Below, one piece after another: positions 18,391 through 26,994 of a stretch of 42,541 nt of DNA. The notes beneath the pieces were generated by a model. That model was not told the DNA's origin. It searched no databases and saw nothing but the letters and a program-made list of their open reading frames with translations. Location of the stretch: NCBI GenBank assembly GCA_017467885.1, contig JAFUKC010000023.1, positions 1-42,541 of the forward strand, given 5' to 3'. The DNA comes from Bacteroidaceae bacterium. Its GTDB lineage: Bacteria; Bacteroidota; Bacteroidia; Bacteroidales; Bacteroidaceae. The position numbers and the translations under genes were made by a program. Within the stretch, counting starts at the first letter, position 1. Each line of letters begins with the position of its first letter.

Positions 18391-19341
18391 TTATTTTGTT
18401 TTGTATAATTTATTCGGTATAATAAAATTCACCGCCTCGGGCAGAATCGTTATACGCAAAGGATATGTTGGAGCAAACGGCCTGCCGTCTATTCCTGCCA
18501 ATGCATTATCGGCCTCCTCAACAACAATCTCTGTCGTACGGAACGGCTCTATCAGTTTGTAATTAAGTATTTTTCGTTTCCACACCATATAAAGCCCCTG
18601 CAACATGCCAAGAAATTTAGGCATCTTTATAGCCGAAACATCGAGCCAACCATTATACGGTACAGCGCTCGGTGTCATGCCGTAGCCGCGTGAGTTACCG
18701 ATACACAGCATCATGAACTTCTTTTCTACCGTATGGTTGTTCAATCTGAATTTCATTCCGAAGTTCTGACGATAGAACAACAGATGCGACATGGCAGCAA
18801 ACAAGGATACAGCCTTCGTAAAAAGGTAGTGGCGCCTGTTGGCAATCTCAACCACGTGTGCGCTTAATCCTATATTTACAACATTCAGGAAATAACGTTT
18901 CTGCTCGCCGGACTCGGTATTATAGGAGCAACAACCAACATCGACGGTGCGCACCCGATGCGCAATTATATAATCGACTGCTGTTTTGTAATCATCGCAA
19001 TTCAACCCCCAATAATGTGCAAAATCATTTGCAATGCCGTTTGGTATCAACCCAAGAGAGACACGCCCTCTGTTATCAGAAGCCATTATGCCATTAAGGG
19101 CATCCTGCAATGCCCCATCGCCTGCCACCAGCACAATTGTTTCATAGCCGTTATCGGCAAGCATTTTCGCCAGACGCTCCACCGAAGTGTAGTTTTCCGA
19201 CTGAATATAATCATATATGACACCTTTCTCGTTGAGGTAATCACGAATTTCGCCCCAACGTTTCATAGGCCTTAATGTTCCTACACGGGGACAATATATT
19301 ACCCCCCATCGATGTCTGTTATCATTCTGCACCTTTATCAT
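18391..19341 (-). CDS. Diacylglycerol/lipid kinase family protein (DagK catalytic domain)
   Basis: This 316-residue protein has the DAGK catalytic fold seen in DgkB, YegS and sphingosine kinases. The family nucleotide-binding signature (GGDGTxNE) appears here as VAGDGALQDALNGIM near residue 72, a deviating form with Ala for the first Gly and Ala-Leu-Gln for the T-x-N part. The second block, LGLIPNGIANDFAHYWG, resembles the usual GTxNDFAR region, and GIDGRPF near the C-terminus also fits. It probably phosphorylates a membrane lipid, with substrate unknown. It overlaps the end of miaA by 20 bp. The altered signature could mean changed activity. Confidence 0.88.
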   Translation of the reverse strand: MIKVQNDNRHRWGVIYCPRVGTLRPMKRWGEIRDYLNEKGVIYDYIQSENYTSVERLAKMLADNGYETIVLVAGDGALQDALNGIMASDNRGRVSLGLIPNGIANDFAHYWGLNCDDYKTAVDYIIAHRVRTVDVGCCSYNTESGEQKRYFLNVVNIGLSAHVVEIANRRHYLFTKAVSLFAAMSHLLFYRQNFGMKFRLNNHTVEKKFMMLCIGNSRGYGMTPSAVPYNGWLDVSAIKMPKFLGMLQGLYMVWKRKILNYKLIEPFRTTEIVVEEADNALAGIDGRPFAPTYPLRITILPEAVNFIIPNKLYKTK

Positions 19342-20272
19342 GCAACAATCCTTTTATTATATCAACCTGTTGCGCCAACGGCAACGAAGCATCAACCCAT
19401 TCTATTGCAACTCCCCGGCGCTCCATGCCACGAAACCACGTCATTTGCCTCTTCGCAAACCGGTGAATAGCAGTTTCAAGCCCCGAAAGCATCTCTTCAA
19501 AAGATATAACCCCTGTCAGGTATAATGTGACAAATTTGTATTCCAAACCGTAGTATATAAGTTGTTCGGCTGTCACACCCATATTCAGCAACCCCTGCAC
19601 CTCGTCGAGCAACCCCTCTTCTATTCGCGCCATCAGGCGCTTGCTTATACGTTCACGACGCACCTCACGCGAAACATCCACACCAACAGTAAGAGTCTTT
19701 ATAGAAGGAAATTCGCGCTCCTCCACAGGACAATTCAAATAGTACTCTTCTATCTCTATTGCCCTTATGGCACGTTTCTTGGTATCTGTATCGGTATTAT
19801 TATGCAACGAACGGTAAGATGCAAGCATATCGGCAAGCTCCTCGAGTGACTTTTCTTCAAGCTGCTCGCGCAACACAGGATTCTCGGGAACAGGAATAAG
19901 ACGATAGCCACGCAACACCGATTCGACATACATACCGCTGCCACCACACAACACAGGAAAACGTCCGCGCCGTTTTATATCCTCGTAAGCAACAAGAAAA
20001 TCACGCTGAAACTCGAATACATTATACTTCTGCCCCGCATCGACAATATCTATCAAATGATAGGGAACATCGACACCGCCACAACTATACTCTTTCAAAT
20101 CCTTACCCGTACCGATATCCATTCCTCTGTACACCTGACGGCTGTCGGCACTGATGACCTCGCCGTCAAGTGCCAATGCCAATGCCACAGCCAACGACGT
20201 TTTTCCGCACGCCGTAGGCCCCACAACAGAGAGCATATCATATTTTACAGGCACATCATCCATTCTCGACAT
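19322..20272 (-). CDS. miaA: tRNA dimethylallyltransferase MiaA
   Basis: This enzyme adds a dimethylallyl group to A37 of tRNAs that read codons starting with U. The P-loop SVVGPTACGKTSLAVALA is close to the N-terminus. VISADSRQVYRGMDIGTGK, VPYHLIDIVD and GGSGMYVESVLRG are MiaA signatures, and the C-terminal part has QMTWFRGMERRGV. The frame is open upstream to an ATG at 20416, but the extra 48 residues are hydrophobic, do not resemble MiaA and run toward the crp-side promoter. I therefore chose ATG 20272 (317 residues); ATG 20263 is equally possible. The gene overlaps the downstream kinase gene by 20 bp. Confidence 0.95.
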   Translation of the reverse strand: MSRMDDVPVKYDMLSVVGPTACGKTSLAVALALALDGEVISADSRQVYRGMDIGTGKDLKEYSCGGVDVPYHLIDIVDAGQKYNVFEFQRDFLVAYEDIKRRGRFPVLCGGSGMYVESVLRGYRLIPVPENPVLREQLEEKSLEELADMLASYRSLHNNTDTDTKKRAIRAIEIEEYYLNCPVEEREFPSIKTLTVGVDVSREVRRERISKRLMARIEEGLLDEVQGLLNMGVTAEQLIYYGLEYKFVTLYLTGVISFEEMLSGLETAIHRFAKRQMTWFRGMERRGVAIEWVDASLPLAQQVDIIKGLLHDKGAE

Positions 20273-20423
20273 ATAATATACGTCTGCGAAAATAAGAATA
20301 AAAAATGAGATAGCAGCAAAACGTGCAAACAAAACATATCTGCAACCATAAAACATTGTAACATTCCAAAGTATTTCACTTAACCCGATGCATGAGTTAA
20401 AAAAAACAAAAAACACATCGACC

Positions 20424-20458
20424 TTTGTACTTTTTCACAATAACCCGAGTTATATTTG
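20424..20458 (+). promoter_or_regulatory. Candidate promoter of the Crp/Fnr regulator gene
   Basis: TTTG at 20424-20427 is followed after 23 nt by TATATTTG (20451-20458), an excellent -7 box. The spacer is slightly longer than the usual 19-21. The start codon is at 20501. Confidence 0.5.
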
Positions 20459-20500
20459 TAAACAAACTGTTTCCAAATAAATTAAAACAGCTTTATAAAT

Positions 20501-21181
20501 ATGTACGAGAACCTATTGCGACTGCCATACTTCCAAGGAATGAACAAGAACGACCTTACATCGATACTCGATAAGGTTAAGCTCGAATTTCAGCATTTCA
20601 CCAACAACGAAACAATAATTGCACAAGGCAGCAAATGCGAAAAATTCGTAATACTGATGAACGGTGAAATTGAAGCAGAGAGCGTTTCAGACGACAAAAG
20701 CTACCGGCTGAACGAGATACACCGTGCACCACACGCCATAGAACCCTACTCGCTGTTTGGTGGCAACACCTGCTATATACGCAACTACACAGCAAAAGGA
20801 GAGTGTGATATCCTATCGGTAGAAAAAAGTTATCTCTTCAGCGAGTTCAAGAAGCACAACATATTCATGATAAATATGCTAAACATCATAAGCCGTCGAG
20901 CACAGGCCCTTAACGAACGCATCTGGAGCAACAGAACCGACAGCATAGAGCAAAAGATTATCAACTTCGTAGCATTGAGAGCAGAATCGCTAAACGGAAC
21001 AAAAAGGCTATGCATAAAAATGGAGCGTTTGGGCGAGTTGCTGGACGAAACAAGAATAAATATATCTCGCACACTCAACAATATGCAGGAGAAAGGACTA
21101 ATTGAATTAAGCAGAAAGGAGATATTAATACCCGGCTTCGAAAAATTACCGCTCGATGCAATAAACAAACAGAGAATATAA
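20501..21181 (+). CDS. Crp/Fnr-family transcriptional regulator
   Basis: This 226-residue protein has an N-terminal cyclic-nucleotide-binding-like beta-roll (about residues 10-120; NETIIAQGSKCEKFVILMNGEIE and YSLFGG are typical). A long dimerisation helix (about 125-150) and a C-terminal winged helix-turn-helix (about 165-215; MERLGELLDETRINISRTLNNMQEKGLIE) follow. The Arg-Thr/Ser residues that bind cAMP in Crp and the cysteine pattern that holds an Fe-S cluster in Fnr are not evident, so the ligand is unknown. It is divergent from miaA and upstream of tRNA-Arg. Such regulators in Bacteroidales often control stress or metabolic genes; the targets here are not visible. Confidence 0.93.
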   Translation: MYENLLRLPYFQGMNKNDLTSILDKVKLEFQHFTNNETIIAQGSKCEKFVILMNGEIEAESVSDDKSYRLNEIHRAPHAIEPYSLFGGNTCYIRNYTAKGECDILSVEKSYLFSEFKKHNIFMINMLNIISRRAQALNERIWSNRTDSIEQKIINFVALRAESLNGTKRLCIKMERLGELLDETRINISRTLNNMQEKGLIELSRKEILIPGFEKLPLDAINKQRI

Positions 21182-21231
21182 GAAGCCGATAAGAACCGAT
21201 TCTAATAAACTGATAAAATTCTTTCAAAAAT

Positions 21232-21264
21232 ATTGTGAAATAACAACAGAAACCATTATCTTTG
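21232..21264 (+). promoter_or_regulatory. Promoter of tRNA-Arg
   Basis: ATTG (21232-21235) is followed after 21 nt by TATCTTTG (21257-21264), matching the Bacteroidota consensus. The start of transcription would be near 21272, about 50 bp before the mature tRNA. Confidence 0.55.
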
Positions 21265-21323
21265 CACCCGATTTCAATGCAATATATATTGTATTTGAAT
21301 TCAAAAAACAAATAACAGAGGTC

Positions 21324-21397
<74 letters not shown>

Positions 21398-21400
21398 CAA

Positions 21401-21437
21401 AAAGGAAAGCAAGTGTTCACTTGCTTTCCTTTTTTTT
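21401..21437 (+). terminator. Intrinsic terminator after tRNA-Arg
   Basis: A perfect 15-bp stem (AAAGGAAAGCAAGTG and its complement, 2-nt apical spacing) is followed by a run of T. It lies immediately downstream of the tRNA. Confidence 0.85.
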
Positions 21438-21672
21438 ATATGCATACAAGGACAACACAGTTAAAGCTGTGCAGTTTAAGCATCAATGCACGGTGGCACA
21501 TAACACATCGGCTGTTAGAAGCCTGAAGAGGTAGGCAGAAAATAAAATGAGGATGACTCAAAAGTCATTTTACAAAGGAAGCAATCCCTGTTAAAATATG
21601 CTCTAACGAGGATTGCTCGTTCAGGAAGTGGGCTTTTGGGATACCCTCAACAAAACATTATGATTTATCGGC
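21438..21672. other. Island border, non-coding, possible mobile-element scar
   Basis: No gene is seen. The stretch holds the inverted repeat ATGACTCAAAAGTCAT near 21553-21568 and a wider AGCAATCC...GGATTGCT pair (about 21583-21619) next to the end of zorD. These look like remnants of an element end or the zorD terminator region; neither can be proven here. Confidence 0.4.
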
Positions 21673-24420
21673 CTATACAAATAACTGTCCGAAGTCATCA
21701 GGACTAACTTCAATACGTTCAGTTGGGAATATAGTAGAGGTTGCCAACGTGGTTTTTCGACTTAAAAGCTCATCTAATGTTTCATCAAATGACTTAAATT
21801 TTGGACTCGTAGCCATAGGATAATAAACAAAAACATCTTTTGTTTGTCCTATTCGATAAGCTCTATCTGTAGCCTGATTCTCTTTAGCTGGATTCCAATG
21901 CCTACTAAAGTGTATAACGTGATTTGCTGCTGTAACATTTAATCCCATTCCAGCAGCTATAGGAGACATTATAATAATATTAAATCCCGGTGTTGACTGA
22001 AAATCATCAATGGCTGTTTGCCTAGATTGCTTATTCGTCCTTCTACCTGTGCTAATAGTCGGCGTGTCTCCGTTAATAATTTTAGGGATAATACCATATC
22101 TTTCTAAACAAATGCGCTGAAGCATTTTCTGTGATTCTTTTCTTTCAGCAAATAAAATCACTTTCTCATTCAAGCTGTGAATATTATCTAGAAAAAGAAT
22201 AGTTGCTTGTAAACGAGCAGAAGTTCCTACCAACTCACTCGGTTCACGACTTTGCAATGTCATATCATACAAGAAAGGGTGTTCCGAAATCTCCTTAATA
22301 CGATTGATTGTCAAAAGCATATTAGGTTGTTCGCCACTAACATAATTATTTACCTCTTTTATATAAGTAGCCTCCTGAAGTGCAGGCATATATACAGGTC
22401 GTTTCAGTTCCTCTTTCTTGGGAAGATCTTTTGCTGCATCTTTTTTAAGGCGACGCATCAAATACACACCTAATTTTTGATGAATCTCATTTCCTAATGC
22501 AACTATATCAGTATCTTCATTTTTAAGTGGATTTTGGTACTTGGCAGCAAAAGATTTAGCATTACCCAAAAGTCCTGGAACGCAAAAATCCATTATACAC
22601 CATAAGTCCAGCAGTGTGTTTTCAACAGGTGTACCGGTCATCGCAATCTTAAAGTTGCTTTTAAGTGCCTTTGCTGCATTAGTAACAAGAGTGCCCGGCG
22701 ATTTTATCTTCTGCGCTTCATCAAGAGCTACTATATCAAATTCAACAGCACAGAAGTTCAACTGCGATGTGCGTAAAGATTCATAGTTCGTCAATATGAT
22801 GTCCATTTTCTGCATCATATCAACAACAGCCTTGTTAAATTGTCTAGGAATATCTCTTGATGACAAACGACAGATGCTCAATCTCGGTGCCATAAAGAAA
22901 CGTTCATATTCGTTTTCCCAATTTTCTAGCAAAGAAATAGGTGCTACTATAAGATATGGCTTATGATTAGGAAATTGTCGAGAATGCCAATCAATAAAAT
23001 ATAAGATTTGCAAAGTCTTTCCTAAACCCATATCATCAGCCATTAAGCACCCACTGGCCTTATTGTTGTACAAATATTGTAACCAAGCAACACCTTCTTC
23101 TTGGTGGTTTTTTAAAGAAAAGCAGGTTTGTAGGAATGGGTTCTTATACAAGGTATATTTATCAGTATTCTCCAAATTATGAAAATCCGATTTGAAAGCA
23201 AGTTCTTCTGCATTATCTTTTATTATAAGAACTTTCCTTTCATTAGGAATGCTTTCAACATCAATTGGCGATTGAGGCTGCTTTAACTGTTCAAGAGCCT
23301 TTTGTGCTAAAAATTTTGCGTCTTCAACTGCAATTTCTGTATATTCATATTTTACGGTAGGAGAGTTGCTTTGTGAAGCCTCTTTAATCGCTTCTTCCAA
23401 TTTATCAAGTTCTTCTTTACTTGATATGTATATTTTAGTCGTGCCACTTTGTGGTGATTCAATTGCCGCGCCAAAAACCCAACAAGATTTATACGGAGAA
23501 ATAAAAGGATAGAATTTCGGTTTATATACTCCTATATCAATAACACGATCACTATATAGTTCTGATAAATCAAATTGTTCGGGGTCAAAGAATTCAGTAG
23601 GGTTTTGAATAATATCCCTTATTTCCTGTAAAGATTTACGTCGCCCACCTGTACGTTTGATGTAATCCAAACTTTCTTTTTGTTCTGGAGTTATGACAAC
23701 ACGCACACGCTCACCATTCTCTTTGGCAACAGGATAAACTCCTTGTACCTTCCGCATCTTATCAAAGACACTCTTAAATTTTTCACTATCAGTAATCCCA
23801 ACAGAAGGGTCTATCGTATAACCTAAGTCATCTTGACCTACTTCTATTTTTATTTTTTCAGGAACGTGTACATTCTCATTTTCTAAATAACTATCAAGTT
23901 CACAATTAGCTTCATAAGCAAGTTTTTTTATCCTAGCAAAACAACGTAAATTATAGTCTGTTGATTTCTCACTCTCTTGTGTGGAATTGAACTTGTCTAT
24001 CTCTCTAATCAAAAGGTACTGATTGACACTTAAAAGAAATTTGTTATTATTGCAAGAAACAATGTTCTCAATACGTTCACATTGCAAAATATCCCCATCC
24101 GGGACATAAGATAAAAAATCTAATTTATATCTAAAATCTACACTATTAAGCATTCCGTTGCTTCGTAACCTCAATGCTTTGTCGTAAGGTTCAGGAACAC
24201 CCAAGAGAGCCATATCATCAGTATCAAGCTGATAAATATATTCAAAAGGAATGGTACACTTGCTTTCTGAAAAATCAGCAAAACCATTATCTGCCATAGC
24301 CTGCAATGGCAGATAATAGATGCAATCATCGGTATTGCTCCATTCATTTACAGGTATATCAACACCATTAAGATTAACGGTGAACACAAGACCCGCACTA
24401 TTTATATCCAAGTTCAACAT
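21673..24420 (-). CDS. zorD: Zorya type I protein ZorD, SNF2-type helicase
   Basis: This 915-residue protein has a C-terminal SNF2/Swi2 ATPase: Walker A DDMGLGKTLQ near residue 462, motif Ia VAPISLLENWENEYERF, the Walker B box ALDEAQKIKSP near 565 (DEAQ rather than DEAH), motif III MTGTPVENTLLDLW, and motifs V-VI (AAGMGLNVTAANHVIHF, ATDRAYRIGQTKDV) near 850. The N-terminal 430 residues are a divergent accessory region without a motif I recognise. In Zorya type I, ZorD is the cytoplasmic DNA-processing effector. It is fourth in the order zorA-zorB-zorC-zorD, 4 bp after zorC. It is shorter than the roughly 1,080 residues I recall for the E. coli protein. Alone it could be any SNF2 helicase; the neighbours decide the call. 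Confidence 0.9.
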   Translation of the reverse strand: MLNLDINSAGLVFTVNLNGVDIPVNEWSNTDDCIYYLPLQAMADNGFADFSESKCTIPFEYIYQLDTDDMALLGVPEPYDKALRLRSNGMLNSVDFRYKLDFLSYVPDGDILQCERIENIVSCNNNKFLLSVNQYLLIREIDKFNSTQESEKSTDYNLRCFARIKKLAYEANCELDSYLENENVHVPEKIKIEVGQDDLGYTIDPSVGITDSEKFKSVFDKMRKVQGVYPVAKENGERVRVVITPEQKESLDYIKRTGGRRKSLQEIRDIIQNPTEFFDPEQFDLSELYSDRVIDIGVYKPKFYPFISPYKSCWVFGAAIESPQSGTTKIYISSKEELDKLEEAIKEASQSNSPTVKYEYTEIAVEDAKFLAQKALEQLKQPQSPIDVESIPNERKVLIIKDNAEELAFKSDFHNLENTDKYTLYKNPFLQTCFSLKNHQEEGVAWLQYLYNNKASGCLMADDMGLGKTLQILYFIDWHSRQFPNHKPYLIVAPISLLENWENEYERFFMAPRLSICRLSSRDIPRQFNKAVVDMMQKMDIILTNYESLRTSQLNFCAVEFDIVALDEAQKIKSPGTLVTNAAKALKSNFKIAMTGTPVENTLLDLWCIMDFCVPGLLGNAKSFAAKYQNPLKNEDTDIVALGNEIHQKLGVYLMRRLKKDAAKDLPKKEELKRPVYMPALQEATYIKEVNNYVSGEQPNMLLTINRIKEISEHPFLYDMTLQSREPSELVGTSARLQATILFLDNIHSLNEKVILFAERKESQKMLQRICLERYGIIPKIINGDTPTISTGRRTNKQSRQTAIDDFQSTPGFNIIIMSPIAAGMGLNVTAANHVIHFSRHWNPAKENQATDRAYRIGQTKDVFVYYPMATSPKFKSFDETLDELLSRKTTLATSTIFPTERIEVSPDDFGQLFV

Positions 24421-24424
24421 TTGA

Positions 24425-26308
24425 TTATAATTTTATTTCCTTGAGATCACTTTGATTAAGTTTATTCTTAAACTTGATTACACCATCTTCTAATTTTATG
24501 TAACCAATAACGAATAATGTTCCTAAATAAAAATGTACAATTTCGCACCACCCTGTATCCATAGGGGACTTAATTCTAATATCGCCATTAGCAGACTCGC
24601 CTTTTTGAAGAGTTCTGAAGCGTGCAAAAGCCGAAGTGCCTATCTTGTTTAGATAAACCCCTTTTGGATTAGCAACAATCCTATACCTACTATAAAAGAA
24701 TGGTTTACTAGATATAGAACAAAGAACATTCTTTTCATACGTTATTTCATCATCACAAACAATATCGGGTTCAGGTTCTTTCCTTTCAACTTTTATTATA
24801 GTTGTGTTAGGATTGTCATCAGAATATGACTCATATATATCGAAGTCTTTTGACAAAGGTTTTTCCTTAAACAATTCATCATCCTTTGTGTCAAAAAATG
24901 ATAAGGAGGTGTTGTAAGCAGATAGAACTTTCCGCTCCATCCATAAAGTTAAACGGTCTTGCCACTCACCTCTATGGTGAAAACGACCTTCTTCATTATG
25001 ATAAGTATGATAATAGTCTTGCTCAACCAGTAAATTCATAGAAGGAATTTTTAAGTCGTTTGTAGAATTTATAGTTCTAACAGATGTTACAAGACCTACT
25101 TGCTTATGCCCTTGGTTATACACATACAAAGCTCCGGTATCAGAAAACTCTATAAGCATTTTGTTTTTTATAAACAGAACAAGAGCTGATGTCTGCGAAG
25201 TATAAGAATTAGTTTCTTTGAAATGTCTATGGAATGTGCTGCCAATTCTAGAGTCGCTTTGAAGCATTCTTTTTGTAGCAGTAGAACCAATAATTTTAAA
25301 TCCACTTAGGTATTTGACATACTTAAGCCAAAAATTTTTTCTTTCTTTGCTTTGAACGCAAACCTCAAAGAATACTTCTATGATTTGCTGTGCGAACCAC
25401 ATGTAAACAAGTCTCATAGCCTTCTTCAACCTTGCTGCATCTTCGTTAGATGCACCGGCAAACGGTGCCCAAGTCGAAGCAAGGGTTACGTCACCAAGAG
25501 TTCTGTTGATAAATCTACATAAAATGGAACGCTTTATTTCATCACCTCTCCTGTTTTCTCTCTCTACCAAATAAGCACAGACAAGTTTTTTAGTTCTGTC
25601 AATATCGTGTAAACTAAAAATTTCGCTTATTGTGTCGAGCTTGGTAATATTATTCTTTTCAATATAATTGATAATCACATCAGAATAATACGATTGTTTA
25701 AAAGCAGAGCTTTTATAACCTATAATAGATGGTGCATTAAATAAGTCTATATTTTTTGCAGTTAATAGAGCTGCCAATCTTAAAGGACCATTCTTATCAA
25801 AAAGGTTCAAATGGTTCTTCAAAAGAATGTAGCGTTTATTGTTGTCCTCATATTCTTTAAGCTTTTTTATTATTAGCTGGCAAGTTGCCTCTCTAAATTC
25901 GGGCTCGATATAATTCCAAGAATTTAAGACATAGAATATAAGTCCATTAAAGAACAGACTTTTCCACCTCCTGTCAAGTAATGAAAGAGCGAAATAATAA
26001 TCCTTCGGATCGTCGCGCAACTTCATTAAGTAATAAGAGACTATTCTCAATTCTCGAGTACTCCAAGACTCAAAAGAACTTTCACCTTGATTAGAGCACC
26101 TTTTAACTTTCAGAACAATTTCATCTATAGACCGTTGAGACACATTTATACCCCTATCGGAATTCATACGTTCCTCTATCTGCTTCAATAACCGCATATT
26201 TTTATTAAAAACCCGATTAAGCTGGATTTCATCAATACGCGATGCCTGAAGCGGAAAATCTTTAATTAAATCTGACTTTATATTCAGAAGGCTAAAAACG
26301 TCGCTCAC
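24425..26308 (-). CDS. zorC: Zorya protein ZorC, EH-signature domain
   Basis: This 627-residue, largely helical protein lies between zorB and zorD, as ZorC does in Zorya type I. The EH-signature domain is named for a conserved Glu and His. Here MLIEFSDTGALYVY supplies Glu387, and RFHHRGEWQDRLTLW supplies His444/His445; the preceding region RMLQSDSRIGSTFHRHF also fits. The domain assignment is by pattern, not alignment. ZorC is reported to act with ZorD on invading DNA in the cytoplasm. The start codon is a GTG that overlaps the zorB stop (GTGA), suggesting translational coupling. The C-terminal 120 residues are beta-rich and acidic at their start. Confidence 0.85.
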   Translation of the reverse strand: MSDVFSLLNIKSDLIKDFPLQASRIDEIQLNRVFNKNMRLLKQIEERMNSDRGINVSQRSIDEIVLKVKRCSNQGESSFESWSTRELRIVSYYLMKLRDDPKDYYFALSLLDRRWKSLFFNGLIFYVLNSWNYIEPEFREATCQLIIKKLKEYEDNNKRYILLKNHLNLFDKNGPLRLAALLTAKNIDLFNAPSIIGYKSSAFKQSYYSDVIINYIEKNNITKLDTISEIFSLHDIDRTKKLVCAYLVERENRRGDEIKRSILCRFINRTLGDVTLASTWAPFAGASNEDAARLKKAMRLVYMWFAQQIIEVFFEVCVQSKERKNFWLKYVKYLSGFKIIGSTATKRMLQSDSRIGSTFHRHFKETNSYTSQTSALVLFIKNKMLIEFSDTGALYVYNQGHKQVGLVTSVRTINSTNDLKIPSMNLLVEQDYYHTYHNEEGRFHHRGEWQDRLTLWMERKVLSAYNTSLSFFDTKDDELFKEKPLSKDFDIYESYSDDNPNTTIIKVERKEPEPDIVCDDEITYEKNVLCSISSKPFFYSRYRIVANPKGVYLNKIGTSAFARFRTLQKGESANGDIRIKSPMDTGWCEIVHFYLGTLFVIGYIKLEDGVIKFKNKLNQSDLKEIKL

Positions 26309-26994
26309 TGCTTATTAAATCTTTTGTTAGCGATTTCTTCTAATTGTTTCTCGGCATTTGTTCTCACCCTAAATTCAACCCTTCTTGAAAGCTCAAAATC
26401 TTCTGCTCCATTTACTAATATCGGCTGACTAGAAGATAGTCCATTGGCAGTAATCAATCCTTTGAGCCAAGCAGACTGTTCTTCAGTCATCAAGTTAAAA
26501 CAATACTGTAGAACAGTTCTTGTTCTGTTTTGCGAAAGAGCCATATTGTAGAAATACTCTCCTTTGCTATCTGTATGTCCTTCAATCCTTATTTCTACAA
26601 TCCTGTCCTTGTATTTTTCTCTGCTTAAAACAGCAATATAGCGAGGAAAAAAATCATCAAGAATTTCTTTGAATTTCGGCTTTAAGTCGGCTTTGTCATA
26701 ATCAAAGAGCATAGATGGCTCTTGGAATCTTACGCAAAGCGTAGAGTCAATAGAAGCTCGCCAAACTTTCAAATCCTCCTTAAATTCTTCTTGAAGATCA
26801 ATATATAGTTGAGTCTTAATTTGGTCATACTGCCTAACAAGTTCCTCATCCTGCTCCGCTTTTTCTTGAACCTGTAACAAAGCACCCATAAGAAGCAAGA
26901 TAAAGATAAACAGCAAACCTGCCATAAGGTCTCCTGTGGACTGTGAGAAAACATTTTCCTCATCTGATTTGTATGTAACCTTTTTCTTTTTCAT
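26305..26994 (-). CDS. zorB: Zorya protein ZorB, MotB/OmpA-like stator subunit
   Basis: This 229-residue protein has one N-terminal transmembrane helix (about residues 19-41). The helix begins STGDLMAGLLFIFILLL, and Asp22 is the expected ion-carrying residue of MotB/ExbD-like stator proteins. A short linker and a C-terminal OmpA-type peptidoglycan-binding domain follow: ALFDYDKADLKP-like region, EIRIEGHTDSKG, ALSQNRTRTVLQY and the final SRRVEFRV. This is the ZorB design, anchoring the ZorA ring to the cell wall. It starts on the stop codon of zorA (TAATG, 1-nt overlap) and overlaps zorC by 4 bp. No flagellar genes are near, which argues against a motility stator. Confidence 0.93.
   Translation of the reverse strand: MKKKKVTYKSDEENVFSQSTGDLMAGLLFIFILLLMGALLQVQEKAEQDEELVRQYDQIKTQLYIDLQEEFKEDLKVWRASIDSTLCVRFQEPSMLFDYDKADLKPKFKEILDDFFPRYIAVLSREKYKDRIVEIRIEGHTDSKGEYFYNMALSQNRTRTVLQYCFNLMTEEQSAWLKGLITANGLSSSQPILVNGAEDFELSRRVEFRVRTNAEKQLEEIANKRFNKQ

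Noticed and set aside
20273-20416. N-terminal extension of miaA from an upstream ATG
   Set aside because: The extra 48 residues are hydrophobic, do not resemble MiaA, and run through the divergent intergenic region toward the regulator promoter.
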